Assembly: GCF_000952855.1 (NCBI RefSeq)
Contig: NZ_JSVU01000005.1
Span: 62,001 to 126,000 of the forward strand
Length of the DNA: 64,000 bases
Source: Aequorivita vladivostokensis
Lineage (GTDB): Bacteria > Bacteroidota > Bacteroidia > Flavobacteriales > Flavobacteriaceae
Direction: 5' to 3'
In this document: in pieces, positions 1-9,198 of the stretch
How the letters are laid out: each line of letters starts with the position of its first letter
How positions within the stretch are numbered: position 1 is the first letter of the stretch
Program-made: the position numbers and the translations under genes
Notes under the pieces: generated by a model
Seen by the model: the letters and a program-made list of their open reading frames with translations, nothing else
The model's database searches: none
Told to the model about the DNA's origin: nothing

Positions 1-1
1 G

Positions 2-217
2 CCCGGCGGAAATACTACCGTGTCATATTGTCACATAGCCCGTACGGTCTGCCGCCGAGCCGAACGCCGCGCCACACTACTAAATGAAAATGAACCCATT
101 GACGAAATGGTCCTTAAGTATTTAAACCGACTATCTGACTACCTCTTTGTGCTGGCACGAAAGTTGTCTAAAGACACCAACGCAGAAGAGACGCAGTGGA
201 TTCCGGAGAAGTTGTGA
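2..217 (+). CDS. Cob(I)alamin adenosyltransferase, PduO type (3' end only)
   Basis: The window opens inside this gene; about 71 C-terminal residues are visible. They show the PduO-type signature [10 protein letters not shown] followed by the C-terminal helix [14 protein letters not shown]. The reading frame continues upstream of the GTG at 20 as PGGNTT, so that GTG is internal. Known members transfer the adenosyl group of ATP to cob(I)alamin, making the AdoCbl cofactor. This fits the AdoCbl-dependent mutase icmF and the chaperone GTPase meaB elsewhere in the window. The N-terminal nucleotide-binding part lies outside, so intactness cannot be judged. Confidence 0.93.
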   Translation, partial: PGGNTTVSYCHIARTVCRRAERRATLLNENEPIDEMVLKYLNRLSDYLFVLARKLSKDTNAEETQWIPEKL

Positions 218-372
218 GTTGATTGAGTTATTTAGTTATTGAAATAAACGAAAAATAACCAAACACCTCCGCTTTGTCTTAATAACTTATTAATAAATAA
301 CTTTATAACTAATTCAAAATCAACACAAAAGAAACGTTCTTTAAAATAGTGCAGAAATAATTTGGATTTTTC

Positions 373-402
373 TTGACTTTTTAATCTAAAAAATTACTTT
401 TG
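373..402 (+). promoter_or_regulatory. Bacteroidota-type promoter for the DUF2795 gene
   Basis: TTG at 373-375 and TACTTTTG at 395-402 are 19 bases apart. This matches the Bacteroidota housekeeping promoter pattern (TTG or TTTG, about 19-21 bases, TAnnTTTG). It ends 24 bases before the ATG at 427. Confidence 0.75.
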
Positions 403-426
403 CAGAAAATTAAAACCTAAAGTGCT

Positions 427-648
427 ATGTACTGGACATTAGAATTAGCATCCTATTTGAGCGATGCGCCCTGGCCCGCAACCAAAGACGAATTGATTGA
501 TTACGCGATCAGGACCGGTGCTCCACTGGAAGTAGTGGAAAACCTTCAGGCTATTGAGGACGAGGGAGACTCCTACGACTCTATTGAAGAGATCTGGGCA
601 GACTACCCGACCGACGATGATTATCTTTGGAACGAGGATGAATATTAA
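427..648 (+). CDS. DUF2795 domain protein
   Basis: A 73-residue acidic protein that I recognise as the small DUF2795 protein widely conserved in Bacteroidota; its opening MYWTLELASYLSDAPWPA and acidic tail ending YLWNEDEY are characteristic. The function is unknown. There is no signal peptide or membrane segment, so it is probably cytosolic. It has its own near-consensus promoter and is followed by a terminator, so it appears to be a single-gene transcript. A stop-free frame on the opposite strand is a shadow. Confidence 0.9.
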   Translation: MYWTLELASYLSDAPWPATKDELIDYAIRTGAPLEVVENLQAIEDEGDSYDSIEEIWADYPTDDDYLWNEDEY

Positions 649-683
649 TCCCAAGGTTTTGGGAAACAATTAAAAAATAATAT

Positions 684-713
684 AAAAAGTCTCTTTTAAG
701 GGGCTTTTTTTTT
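684..713 (+). terminator. Intrinsic terminator after the DUF2795 gene
   Basis: AAAAAGTCTC (684-693) pairs with GGGGCTTTTT (700-709) through two G-T wobbles and is followed by a run of T. Confidence 0.7.
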
Positions 714-740
714 ATTTAAAAAGTATTGAAAAAGAAAACC

Positions 741-803
741 ACCAATACACGAATTGTATAAATAATTATTCGTGTACCTGCCTGCCGGCAAGCAGGTTCG
801 TGG
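741..803. repeat. Inverted intergenic repeat interrupted by a CCTGCC palindrome
   Basis: An imperfect inverted repeat built on CAATACACGAAT and ATTCGTGTA resembles the intact element at 23815-23860. Its right arm is split by a 20-base GC-rich palindrome, CCTGCCTGCCGGCAAGCAGG, after which TTCGTGG continues. The stretch 649-937 otherwise holds only the terminator and the secA leader. Confidence 0.7.
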
Positions 804-937
804 TAAGAAAACATAAATAGTTCTTCGAGTTCCTATTGCTGAAGGGAAGCTTACGTTCCCCTTGCTGCTCGAACGGACAAAAATTATAAATTGACAAAAC
901 AGTGCTGCCCGGCAACACTTCAAAATAAATTTACATT

Positions 938-3900
938 ATGGGAATATTAGATAACGTACTTAAAGTATTTGTAGGCGATAAATCAAAAAAGGACATTGGC
1001 CAAATACAGCCACTTGTTAACGAGATAAAGAAACACGAAGCAGCCATTGAAAAACTCTCCCACGATGAACTGCGGGCAAAGTCCGATTTCTTCCGAAAAG
1101 AAATAAAAGACGCCCAAAAAGAGGTGCAGGACCAAATTGATGCCCTTGAAAAACAATCTGAAAGCGAGGAAGACATCAACAAAAAAGAAGACTACTACAA
1201 CCAAATAGACAAACTGAAGGACGACCGCTACGAAATTGAAAAAGCGACCCTTACCAAAATACTTCCCGAAGCCTTTGCCGTAATGAAAGAAACCGCAAAG
1301 CGATTTAAAAACAACGAAACCATTACCGTAACCGCCAGCCCTTTTGACCGGGAAATTTCCGCAATAAAGGAGTACGTAACCCTTGAGGACGACAAGGCCA
1401 TTTGGAAAAACTCCTGGGATGCCGCGGGAAAACCCATTACTTGGGATATGGTACATTACGATGTACAGCTTATTGGCGGGGTTGCCCTGCACGAGGGAAA
1501 AGTAGCCGAAATGCAAACAGGGGAAGGTAAAACCTTGGTCGCCACGCTGCCAATGTACCTCAACGCCCTTGCCGGAAATGGCGTGCACCTAGTAACTGTG
1601 AACGATTATCTGGCAAAACGTGACAGTGCGTGGATGGCACCATTGTTTGAGTTTCACGGGATGACCGTGGACTGTATTGACAACCACCGTCCCAATTCTG
1701 CGGCGCGGCGGAAAGCATATTTATCAGATATAACCTACGGAACGAATAACGAATTCGGATTTGACTATTTGCGCGATAATATGGCGCATTCGCCGGATGA
1801 TCTTGTACAGCGTCCGCACCACTATGCCATTGTGGATGAGGTGGATTCGGTTTTGATTGACGATGCGCGTACGCCACTTATTATTTCCGGACCCGTACCG
1901 GAAGGTGACCGCCACGAGTTCAACGAACTGAAACCTAAAATCAACAACATTGTTGAGGTTCAAAAAAAGTACTTGAACGGCGTGCTGGCTGAAGCCAAAA
2001 GACTTATAAAAGAAGGCGATGAAAAGGAAGGTGGCTTTCAATTGCTACGCGTATATCGCGGGTTGCCAAAGAATAAGGCACTTATAAAATTTCTTTCGGA
2101 AGAAGGGGTAAAACAAATTCTCCAAAAAACCGAAAACCACTATATGAGCGACAACAACCGTGAAATGCCAAAGGTTGATGCCGAGCTCTACTTTGTTATA
2201 GATGAAAAGAACAACCAGATAGAACTTACCGATAAGGGGGTAGATTATCTTTCCGGGGAAGGCGATCCCGATTTCTTCGTAATGCCAGAGATTGGAACTG
2301 AAATTGCCAAGATTGAAAGCAAGGGGCTTCCCGTAGAGGAAGAGGTGGAACTGAAAGAGGATCTCTTTCGTGAGTTTTCGGTAAAAAGCGAGCGTATCCA
2401 TACCATGAACCAGCTTTTAAAGGCCTATACCCTTTTTGAAAAAGATGATCAGTATGTGGTGATGGACAATAAGGTGATGATCGTTGATGAGCAGACCGGC
2501 CGTATTATGGATGGTCGCCGTTATAGCGATGGGCTCCACCAGGCTATTGAGGCAAAGGAAGATGTGAAGATTGAAGCAATGACGCAAACTTTTGCCACCA
2601 TTACGCTTCAAAATTACTTTAGAATGTACCGCAAACTTTCGGGGATGACGGGTACTGCCGTAACGGAAGCTGGTGAACTTTGGGAAATCTACAAGTTGGA
2701 CGTGGTGGAAATTCCTACCAACCGTCCCATTGCCCGCCACGACCGCGAGGATAAAATTTATAAGACAAAAAGAGAGAAGTACAACGCCGTAGCGGAAGAG
2801 GTTACTGCGCTTTCAAAAGCTGGAAGACCAGTGTTGATCGGTACCACTTCTGTGGAAATTTCAGAATTGTTGAGCCGAATGTTGAGTATCCGGAACATTC
2901 CCCACAACGTATTGAACGCAAAGCTCCACAAACGCGAGGCAGACATTGTTGCCGAAGCCGGAAAAAGCGGTATTGTAACCATTGCCACCAACATGGCAGG
3001 TCGTGGTACGGATATTAAGCTGAGTGAGGAAGTGAAGAAAGCGGGCGGCCTTGCCATTGTAGGTACCGAGCGCCACGATAGCCGTCGCGTGGACAGACAG
3101 TTACGTGGCCGTAGCGGTCGTCAGGGAGATCCGGGAAGTTCACAGTTTTATGTTTCTTTGGAAGACAACTTGATGCGTCTCTTCGGAAGCGAGCGGATTG
3201 CGAAGATGATGGATAGAATGGGATTGAAGGAAGGCGAGGTGATTCAGCATTCAATGATTTCCAAATCCATTGAGCGCGCACAGAAGAAGGTGGAAGAAAA
3301 CAACTTCGGGATCCGTAAGCGCCTTCTGGAGTATGACGATGTTATGAACGCACAACGGGAAGTGGTTTACAAGCGAAGATACCACGCCTTGTTTGGCGAC
3401 AGGCTTCGTGTGGATATCGCAAATATGATTTACGATACCGCTGAAGTAATAGCAGAAAGCAACAAACTGGCACAAGATTATAAGAATTTTGAATTTGAAT
3501 TGATCCGCTTCTTCTCCATGAGTTCTCCTATTTCAGAAAAGGAATTTGAGAAGATGGACACGCGTGAAATTGCCGGAAAAATTTATAAAGCTGCCTACGT
3601 CCACTATCAGAACAAGATGGCACGCAATGCTGAAATGGCTTATCCTGTAATCAAAAATGTATATGAAACACAGAAGGATAAGTACAAAAGAATTTTAGTT
3701 CCCTTTACCGATGGCGTTAAAACCCTTAACGTGGCCACCGATCTTGAAAAGGCCTACGAAACCGAAGGAAAGCAATTGGTGAACGATTTTGAGAAGAACA
3801 TTACCCTTGCAATAATCGATGATTCGTGGAAAACGCACCTTCGTAAAATGGACGAACTGAAACAGTCTGTACAGCTTGCGGTACACGAGCAGAAAGATCC

Positions 3901-4297
3901 GTTGCTTATCTATAAGTTTGAAGCTTTTGAACTCTTTAAGGCTATGATTGAAAAGGTAAACAAAGACGTTATCTCGTTCCTTTTCAAAGGAGAGCTGCCG
4001 CAGGAAAACCAACAGCAAATACAGGAAGCGCGTGAAGTGAAACGCAAAGAAAACCTAAGCGAGCAGAAAGACGAAATCCCGAACATGGACGAGCGCGCCG
4101 CGCAATCCAGGGCAGCGGGCAACACCCAGTCGCAACAGCAGCAAGTTACCGAAACCATAGTACGCGAACGCCCCAAGATAAACCGAAACGACAAGGTGAC
4201 CATCAAGCACGTGATGAGCGGAGAAAACAAAACCATGAAATTTAAGCAGGCCATTCCATTGCTCGATAAAGGTGATTGGGTGCTGGTGGATGAATAG
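938..4297 (+). CDS. secA: Preprotein translocase subunit SecA
   Basis: This is the 1119-residue ATPase that drives unfolded precursors through SecYEG. Visible motifs are Walker A QTGEGKT at residues 193-199, Walker B DEVD at 300-303, and the helicase-like second nucleotide-binding fold with GTTSVEISE, ATNMAGRGTD and QLRGRSGRQGDPG. The protein is longer than the roughly 900 residues of E. coli SecA, as is usual in Bacteroidota, and lacks the C-terminal cysteine zinc motif, ending in a basic/acidic tail. The ATG at 938 fits the family start. It is flanked by a terminator on each side, suggesting a single-gene transcript. Confidence 0.98.
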   Translation: MGILDNVLKVFVGDKSKKDIGQIQPLVNEIKKHEAAIEKLSHDELRAKSDFFRKEIKDAQKEVQDQIDALEKQSESEEDINKKEDYYNQIDKLKDDRYEIEKATLTKILPEAFAVMKETAKRFKNNETITVTASPFDREISAIKEYVTLEDDKAIWKNSWDAAGKPITWDMVHYDVQLIGGVALHEGKVAEMQTGEGKTLVATLPMYLNALAGNGVHLVTVNDYLAKRDSAWMAPLFEFHGMTVDCIDNHRPNSAARRKAYLSDITYGTNNEFGFDYLRDNMAHSPDDLVQRPHHYAIVDEVDSVLIDDARTPLIISGPVPEGDRHEFNELKPKINNIVEVQKKYLNGVLAEAKRLIKEGDEKEGGFQLLRVYRGLPKNKALIKFLSEEGVKQILQKTENHYMSDNNREMPKVDAELYFVIDEKNNQIELTDKGVDYLSGEGDPDFFVMPEIGTEIAKIESKGLPVEEEVELKEDLFREFSVKSERIHTMNQLLKAYTLFEKDDQYVVMDNKVMIVDEQTGRIMDGRRYSDGLHQAIEAKEDVKIEAMTQTFATITLQNYFRMYRKLSGMTGTAVTEAGELWEIYKLDVVEIPTNRPIARHDREDKIYKTKREKYNAVAEEVTALSKAGRPVLIGTTSVEISELLSRMLSIRNIPHNVLNAKLHKREADIVAEAGKSGIVTIATNMAGRGTDIKLSEEVKKAGGLAIVGTERHDSRRVDRQLRGRSGRQGDPGSSQFYVSLEDNLMRLFGSERIAKMMDRMGLKEGEVIQHSMISKSIERAQKKVEENNFGIRKRLLEYDDVMNAQREVVYKRRYHALFGDRLRVDIANMIYDTAEVIAESNKLAQDYKNFEFELIRFFSMSSPISEKEFEKMDTREIAGKIYKAAYVHYQNKMARNAEMAYPVIKNVYETQKDKYKRILVPFTDGVKTLNVATDLEKAYETEGKQLVNDFEKNITLAIIDDSWKTHLRKMDELKQSVQLAVHEQKDPLLIYKFEAFELFKAMIEKVNKDVISFLFKGELPQENQQQIQEAREVKRKENLSEQKDEIPNMDERAAQSRAAGNTQSQQQQVTETIVRERPKINRNDKVTIKHVMSGENKTMKFKQAIPLLDKGDWVLVDE

Positions 4298-4340
4298 TCT
4301 TTAGACGTGAGATTTGAGACATTAGATTTTAGATTATGGA

Positions 4341-4371
4341 AATCCCGAAGCTTCGCTCCGGGATTTTTTTT
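4341..4371 (+). terminator. Intrinsic terminator after secA
   Basis: AATCCCG (4341-4347) pairs with CGGGATT (4359-4365), followed by a T run. Confidence 0.8.
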
Positions 4372-4412
4372 CAGGAAAACCAGTATCTTTAGACTTCAAA
4401 AAAAGAGGATTT

Positions 4413-4889
4413 ATGAAAAAAATTTATATCGAGTTTAAATGGGCCATAATTTTCACCATCACAATGCTCTCATGGATGCTGCTTGAAAAAACCTTGGGCT
4501 GGCATGAAGAGCAAATTGCAGACCATCAATGGCTCACGCTTTTGTTTGCCCCTTTTGCCATATTGATGTATCTGTTGGAAATGCGCGAAAAGCGAAGACG
4601 TGCACATGGCGGAAAAATGACTTGGCTGCAAGGATTTATCTCTGGGGTTATACTCAGTGTGTTTGCCGCATTGCTATCGCCCTTGGCGCAATATATAACG
4701 CATAACTATATCACGCCCGAATATTTCAACAATGTGATAGAATACTCAGTAACCAACGATCTTATGACCCGCGAAAAGGCCAACGAATATTTTAACATAA
4801 ACAGTTATATGTGGCAATCTGCCATTGGCGCCTTAGGGTTTGGGATAATTACCGCAGCAGTAGTTGCAATCTTTGTGCGGAAAAAGTAA
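4413..4889 (+). CDS. DUF4199 family membrane protein
   Basis: A 158-residue protein with about four hydrophobic segments (near residues 8-28, 40-55, 70-95 and 130-155) and the layout of DUF4199, a Bacteroidota family of unknown function. It probably sits in the inner membrane. A TATCTTTA box at about 4384, one base off the -7 consensus, lies some 20 bases before the start. It ends 64 bases before the next gene on the same strand. Confidence 0.85.
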   Translation: MKKIYIEFKWAIIFTITMLSWMLLEKTLGWHEEQIADHQWLTLLFAPFAILMYLLEMREKRRRAHGGKMTWLQGFISGVILSVFAALLSPLAQYITHNYITPEYFNNVIEYSVTNDLMTREKANEYFNINSYMWQSAIGALGFGIITAAVVAIFVRKK

Positions 4890-4953
4890 CCAAAAAGACA
4901 TTCATACCGTAACTTTACAACTTCCGTTAAATCTTCGGAATCATTTTAAGAAA

Positions 4954-6495
4954 ATGCGGGCATTAATTGTTTTTTTTGGACTTCTCCTCTATCCTATTCT
5001 TCTCCTTGGGCAAGAAAATGGTACGGTTTCCGAGTTGCTTAGGGAAGCACAAGGCAAGGTGTATTCCCAGCCCGAACAGACGGAAAAAATCGCGGAATAT
5101 ATAATCAAACAAGCCGAAAGCGATACCGTAAAGGCCCATGCCCTCCTCCTGCTTTCACAAAGTCAATACGCGCAGGGCAACCTGAACGGAGCCGCAAAAA
5201 ATATACTCGAGGCCCAGGAACTCACAGGACAAAATGAGGATGTGGGACTAAATTTGCAAATATTGCAGTTCGCCATAAAACTGATGCGCGAATTGGGCCT
5301 GCACAACGTTGCACAACATTATTTAAGCATGCTCCATTCCCTGCAGAAAAAAACTGACAGCGACAGCGCCACCCAAATTGCCGCCATTATGACGCAAGAC
5401 AGCGCAGCTGTGCGTTTGCAGGCCGATGATTATCGAAAAGCGGAAAGTCTCTTACTGCTTTCGCGAAAAGAATTTATAAACCTAAAAGATACCCTCGCTC
5501 TTTTTGAAAACGCCTTGCTCCTTTCAGAAGTTTATAAAAACACCTCACGTTTAGGCAAAGCTGCGGTTGTGCTTCAAGAGGAGCTGGACAAAATAGCCCC
5601 CAAAAATGGCGGAAGTTTTCAGGAATTGCAACTGCTTTGTCACTTGGGTGAAATTTCGTTTTCCGAAAAGGAATACGAAACATCAATCCAATTATATGAG
5701 CGTACCTTAAAGTTGGCAGAACTCTTCCGAAACAATTATTTCCAAAGCAAGTGTCTGGAAGGATTAAGTTTGAATTATCTAGCCCTAGAGGACGCCAAAA
5801 AGTTTTACGCTTTTAAACAAAAGACCGGAAACTTTGCGGCACTTGCACAAAATGACCGGAACCAAGCGGTTAATACGGTATTCAATTTTATAAGTGATTC
5901 TGGAAACCAGAAAATTCAAAGCTATCGGGACAGTGCCTACATCAAAATATACATGCTCCTTGGGTTTCTGGGCTTACTCCTCTTGGCCGGGTTAATGGCA
6001 AACCATTGGTACCGTACTCGGGCGAGGGAATACAATGCCATTTTAAAATTTATCCAACCCACCCCACAAGCAAAAGAACCCGAACCCGAACCCGAAAAGC
6101 TTCATTCGGAAAAAAGTTCGATTGTTCCCGAAGATATTGAAAGGAACCTGCTCAAAAAACTCGACGCCTTTGAGAGGGGAACTAAGTTTACCAATCAAGA
6201 AATGAGCATTGCATACCTTGCCTCCCTCTTTGATACAAATACTAAATATCTATCAGAGGTAATCAACAGGCAAAAGGGCAAAAATTTCAACAGTTATATC
6301 AACGAACTTCGAATTAATTACATCATCGAAAAACTAAAGACCGAACCTGTTTACTTCAACTATAAGATCAGCTATTTGGCTGAGGAGAGCGGGTTTTCAT
6401 CGCACAGTAGTTTTGCTACCGTATTTAAGTCGGTCACGGGAATCTCGCCTACCAAATTTATGGATCTACTTCAAAAAAGAAAGGAAAGCGCATGA
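4954..6495 (+). CDS. Membrane-bound TPR protein with AraC-type DNA-binding domain
   Basis: I chose the ATG at 4954 because it opens a clear signal-like segment (MRALIVFFGLLLYPILLLGQ); the frame is open further upstream but not convincing. The 513-residue protein has TPR-like helical pairs to about residue 310, one membrane span at about 332-354, and a C-terminal AraC/XylS helix-turn-helix region at about 414-510 (SIAYLASLFD and SFATVFKSVTGISPTKF). Such proteins are common in Flavobacteriia. The topology suggests a periplasmic TPR sensor acting on a cytoplasmic DNA binder; the signal and targets are unknown. It overlaps the next gene by 4 bases. Confidence 0.9.
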   Translation: MRALIVFFGLLLYPILLLGQENGTVSELLREAQGKVYSQPEQTEKIAEYIIKQAESDTVKAHALLLLSQSQYAQGNLNGAAKNILEAQELTGQNEDVGLNLQILQFAIKLMRELGLHNVAQHYLSMLHSLQKKTDSDSATQIAAIMTQDSAAVRLQADDYRKAESLLLLSRKEFINLKDTLALFENALLLSEVYKNTSRLGKAAVVLQEELDKIAPKNGGSFQELQLLCHLGEISFSEKEYETSIQLYERTLKLAELFRNNYFQSKCLEGLSLNYLALEDAKKFYAFKQKTGNFAALAQNDRNQAVNTVFNFISDSGNQKIQSYRDSAYIKIYMLLGFLGLLLLAGLMANHWYRTRAREYNAILKFIQPTPQAKEPEPEPEKLHSEKSSIVPEDIERNLLKKLDAFERGTKFTNQEMSIAYLASLFDTNTKYLSEVINRQKGKNFNSYINELRINYIIEKLKTEPVYFNYKISYLAEESGFSSHSSFATVFKSVTGISPTKFMDLLQKRKESA

Positions 6496-7619
6496 GGAAT
6501 AAGGCTGTCATATCACTAATTCTCTTAAGCTGCCTGCTTCACGGAGAGTCGCTTTTTGCCCAGAAGAAGTTGGACAGTTTAGTAAACAGTGCCACAAGTA
6601 TCATTTTTGAAAATCCGGATAAAGCCATCTCGTTGGGGCTTCAGGTATATGGCGAAGCAACCCAGGCCAAAACAAAAATTGGCGCCCTTATGCTTATCAG
6701 CAATTCCTACCTTTCCAAAAGAGAAAACAGCAAATCGTTGGAATATGCATTGATGGCTCGTGACCATTTAAACGAAATAAGCAGTATAAAAACCCGTATA
6801 AATGTACTGAACGCCATAGGCATGCAGCACCAACAATTGCGTATTTACGATAAGGCTATAGATTATCTGGACGATGCGCTGCTGCTATCCAAGCAGATCA
6901 AGAACCCGGATAGCCTTCCATCGCTTTTGGGCTATAATTATACCATTCGAGGTTTTATTTACCGAGAACAGATGAGCTGCGATATTGCCCTGAATTATTT
7001 TGACAAAGCGATTGTTCAATTCAAAAAGATAAGCGGAAATAATGCCATGACCGCAAACCTGAGCACCTTAAACTATAACAAGGGCAACTGCTTTCTGCAA
7101 ATAGGGCAAATAGAGGCGGCCCGTGAAAGTTTCAACAGGGCGATAGCCTACGCGCAAGAGGTAGGCGCCAACAGCCTTTATGCCTTTGCCAAAAAAGGAT
7201 TGAGCGAGGTTTATACCGTGGAAGGAAATTATGGGAAGGCCATTCAAGAATTGAAGGAGGCCGAAAAAACTTCAGAAAAGGTAGGCGATTTAATTTTGAA
7301 CCAGGGTATTTATAAGAATCTTTCCGATAATTATTTGGCACTCAACAACCGTGAACTGTATAAAACCTATTCAGAAAAATACTCTGCTGTACAGCAGCAG
7401 ATTTATGAGCGGGAGCAAAAAACCATTGACAATTCCATCAAAGCATTGATTGAGGAGAATAGATTGACCTCCAACAGTATCATTTCAAAAAATAACCGTA
7501 TGATAATTGCACTTATTATTCTCGTTGTTTTGGTCTTGGGATTGTCTATTTATTTTCTTTTGAAAAACCGTCGAAAATTTCTTGTGGCGAAGGAAAAACT
7601 ACAGCATCTGCAAGTTTAA
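6492..7619 (+). CDS. TPR protein with signal peptide and C-terminal membrane span, no HTH
   Basis: Translationally coupled (ATGA overlap) to the TPR/AraC gene. The 375-residue product starts with a signal peptide ending near SLFAQ, has several TPR pairs (e.g. ALNYFDKAIVQFKKI), and one membrane span at residues 337-357 followed by only about 18 residues. It mirrors the upstream protein up to the membrane span but lacks the DNA-binding domain. No continuation of an HTH is readable downstream in any frame, so a simple frameshift is unlikely. It may be a partner or modulator of the upstream regulator; that is inference from coupling and layout. Confidence 0.85.
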   Translation: MRNKAVISLILLSCLLHGESLFAQKKLDSLVNSATSIIFENPDKAISLGLQVYGEATQAKTKIGALMLISNSYLSKRENSKSLEYALMARDHLNEISSIKTRINVLNAIGMQHQQLRIYDKAIDYLDDALLLSKQIKNPDSLPSLLGYNYTIRGFIYREQMSCDIALNYFDKAIVQFKKISGNNAMTANLSTLNYNKGNCFLQIGQIEAARESFNRAIAYAQEVGANSLYAFAKKGLSEVYTVEGNYGKAIQELKEAEKTSEKVGDLILNQGIYKNLSDNYLALNNRELYKTYSEKYSAVQQQIYEREQKTIDNSIKALIEENRLTSNSIISKNNRMIIALIILVVLVLGLSIYFLLKNRRKFLVAKEKLQHLQV

Positions 7620-7789
7620 GTTCCGAAACTTACTATTTCATTTAGAAAATATAAGATTCTAAAAATCAAATTTTTAATGAAACTCATGCTTTCAGATTTC
7701 GTGAATTTGAAAAGGCATATCCTTTTATTATAGTATTAATTAGCATAGTTTCGAACCCATTAAACTAAAATCTTTTAAAACAATTGACG

Positions 7790-9082
7790 ATGAAAAAAAT
7801 TACCTTTTCTGTAAAAAGTGTCCTTTTGGCATGCTTTCTCATAGGAGCTGTCTCAATGGAAGCCCAAGTAGAATTTAAGTTGCAAACGGAAATGTTTACA
7901 CGTTTCAACGACGTAAACGATAATGGCCAAGGTGTTACCACGGGCCAATATTACGATTTTGCAAGCAACGTACTTATCAATATGGAGCCCGAAGCTACGG
8001 GTCTTGCCTCCATAAACAATAATGGAGATGTTTCTGGCCAAATGTATTTTGATGAGCCAAACGGCATTATGCAGCCCGCGGTGAAAAAGAACGGAGTTTG
8101 GACTCCCATAGGATGGTTTCCCACGGCCGATCCTGCCCAATCGGGATTTACCACTTATGGTATTTCTCCGAACAGCAAGTATGTAACAGGGCAGATGTCT
8201 ATCGGGTGCTGCGATTTCGGCACTTTTTTATACGATACAGAAACGGAAGAGCTGTTTGAAGTTTTTGACCCTGCGGGAGAGACTTTGACGGCCTATGCGG
8301 TAACAAATGACGGTCTAATGGTTGGCTGGTTGGACCAGCCCGACGGCGGCGGAACTTTACGGGTACCGGCCTTCTTTAACAAAGATGGAGACATCACTTT
8401 AATTCCAGACGGTCAATTGCCGCAATTCAATACAAATACCATTGGGGACATAAACAGCTCCAACGTTATGGTGGGCGATTTTGATGGCCAGCCGTTTATT
8501 TATGATATGAATACCCAAACCTTCACGACCTATGATGCCCCACAAGGCAATAGCGCCACATTTACCAGCATTTCAGACAATGGAATAGCAGTGGGCTTTG
8601 AGGATGTGGATTTTCAGATAAGGGAAGCAATTATATATCATCCCGATTTAGGTGAACAACCGCTATATTTAAAGGATGTACTTTCAGATTTGGGCGTAAC
8701 GATCAACACCGCCGATGGCATGTTGGGAACCGCGTACAAAATATCTGACAATGGAAACTATGTGGCAGGATGGGTAAACGGTCCCCCGGTATTTGCTGAA
8801 GGTTGGATGGCGTATTTAGACGACAGTATCTTGGGAACGCAGAATGTACTACAAAACACCGTATCTTTCTATCCAAACCCTGTGGAAAACGTGCTTCATT
8901 TAAATTCAAAAGAAATGATCGATTCAGTAGCTGTATATACTATTACTGGACAAAAAGTTTCAAATGTAACTTTTAATGAAAACCAGACTGAACTAAATCT
9001 TTCCAGCCTAGCGAGTGGCGTTTACCTTGTAAAGGTATCGAGCAATGGTAATGTGGAAAATTTAAAAGTGATAAAACAATAA
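7790..9082 (+). CDS. Secreted HAF-repeat-like protein with T9SS type A sorting domain
   Basis: The start is the ATG at 7790; an in-frame TTG at 7784 is less likely. A signal peptide ends near VSMEAQ. The middle contains repeated short units such as GISPNSKYVTGQ, AVTNDGLMVGW, SISDNGIAVGF and KISDNGNYVAGW, which resemble the HAF family of extracellular repeats. The last roughly 75 residues, starting at VSFYPNPVENVLHL and ending ENLKVIKQ, are a T9SS type A sorting domain. The protein should therefore cross the outer membrane and be surface-anchored or released. It follows the TPR pair on the same strand after a 170-base gap. Confidence 0.88.
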   Translation: MKKITFSVKSVLLACFLIGAVSMEAQVEFKLQTEMFTRFNDVNDNGQGVTTGQYYDFASNVLINMEPEATGLASINNNGDVSGQMYFDEPNGIMQPAVKKNGVWTPIGWFPTADPAQSGFTTYGISPNSKYVTGQMSIGCCDFGTFLYDTETEELFEVFDPAGETLTAYAVTNDGLMVGWLDQPDGGGTLRVPAFFNKDGDITLIPDGQLPQFNTNTIGDINSSNVMVGDFDGQPFIYDMNTQTFTTYDAPQGNSATFTSISDNGIAVGFEDVDFQIREAIIYHPDLGEQPLYLKDVLSDLGVTINTADGMLGTAYKISDNGNYVAGWVNGPPVFAEGWMAYLDDSILGTQNVLQNTVSFYPNPVENVLHLNSKEMIDSVAVYTITGQKVSNVTFNENQTELNLSSLASGVYLVKVSSNGNVENLKVIKQ

Positions 9083-9116
9083 GCAGACTCCCTAATTTTA
9101 TGCACTGCGGTGCAGG

Positions 9117-9147
9117 CCCCTTTTCAAAGTTTGGAAAGGGGTTTTTT
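9117..9147 (+). terminator. Intrinsic terminator after the T9SS cargo gene
   Basis: CCCCTTTTCAAA pairs with TTTGGAAAGGGG (9117-9141) and is followed by six T. Confidence 0.88.
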
Positions 9148-9198
9148 ATTTTTTATAGGGGAAGGGAAGCAGGTTTCTGGAACAAGGCTGAAAGTGAA

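Noticed and set aside
7620-7789. Detached AraC HTH after the second TPR gene
   Set aside because: No HTH-like peptide is readable in the gap, so a simple frameshift does not explain the missing domain.
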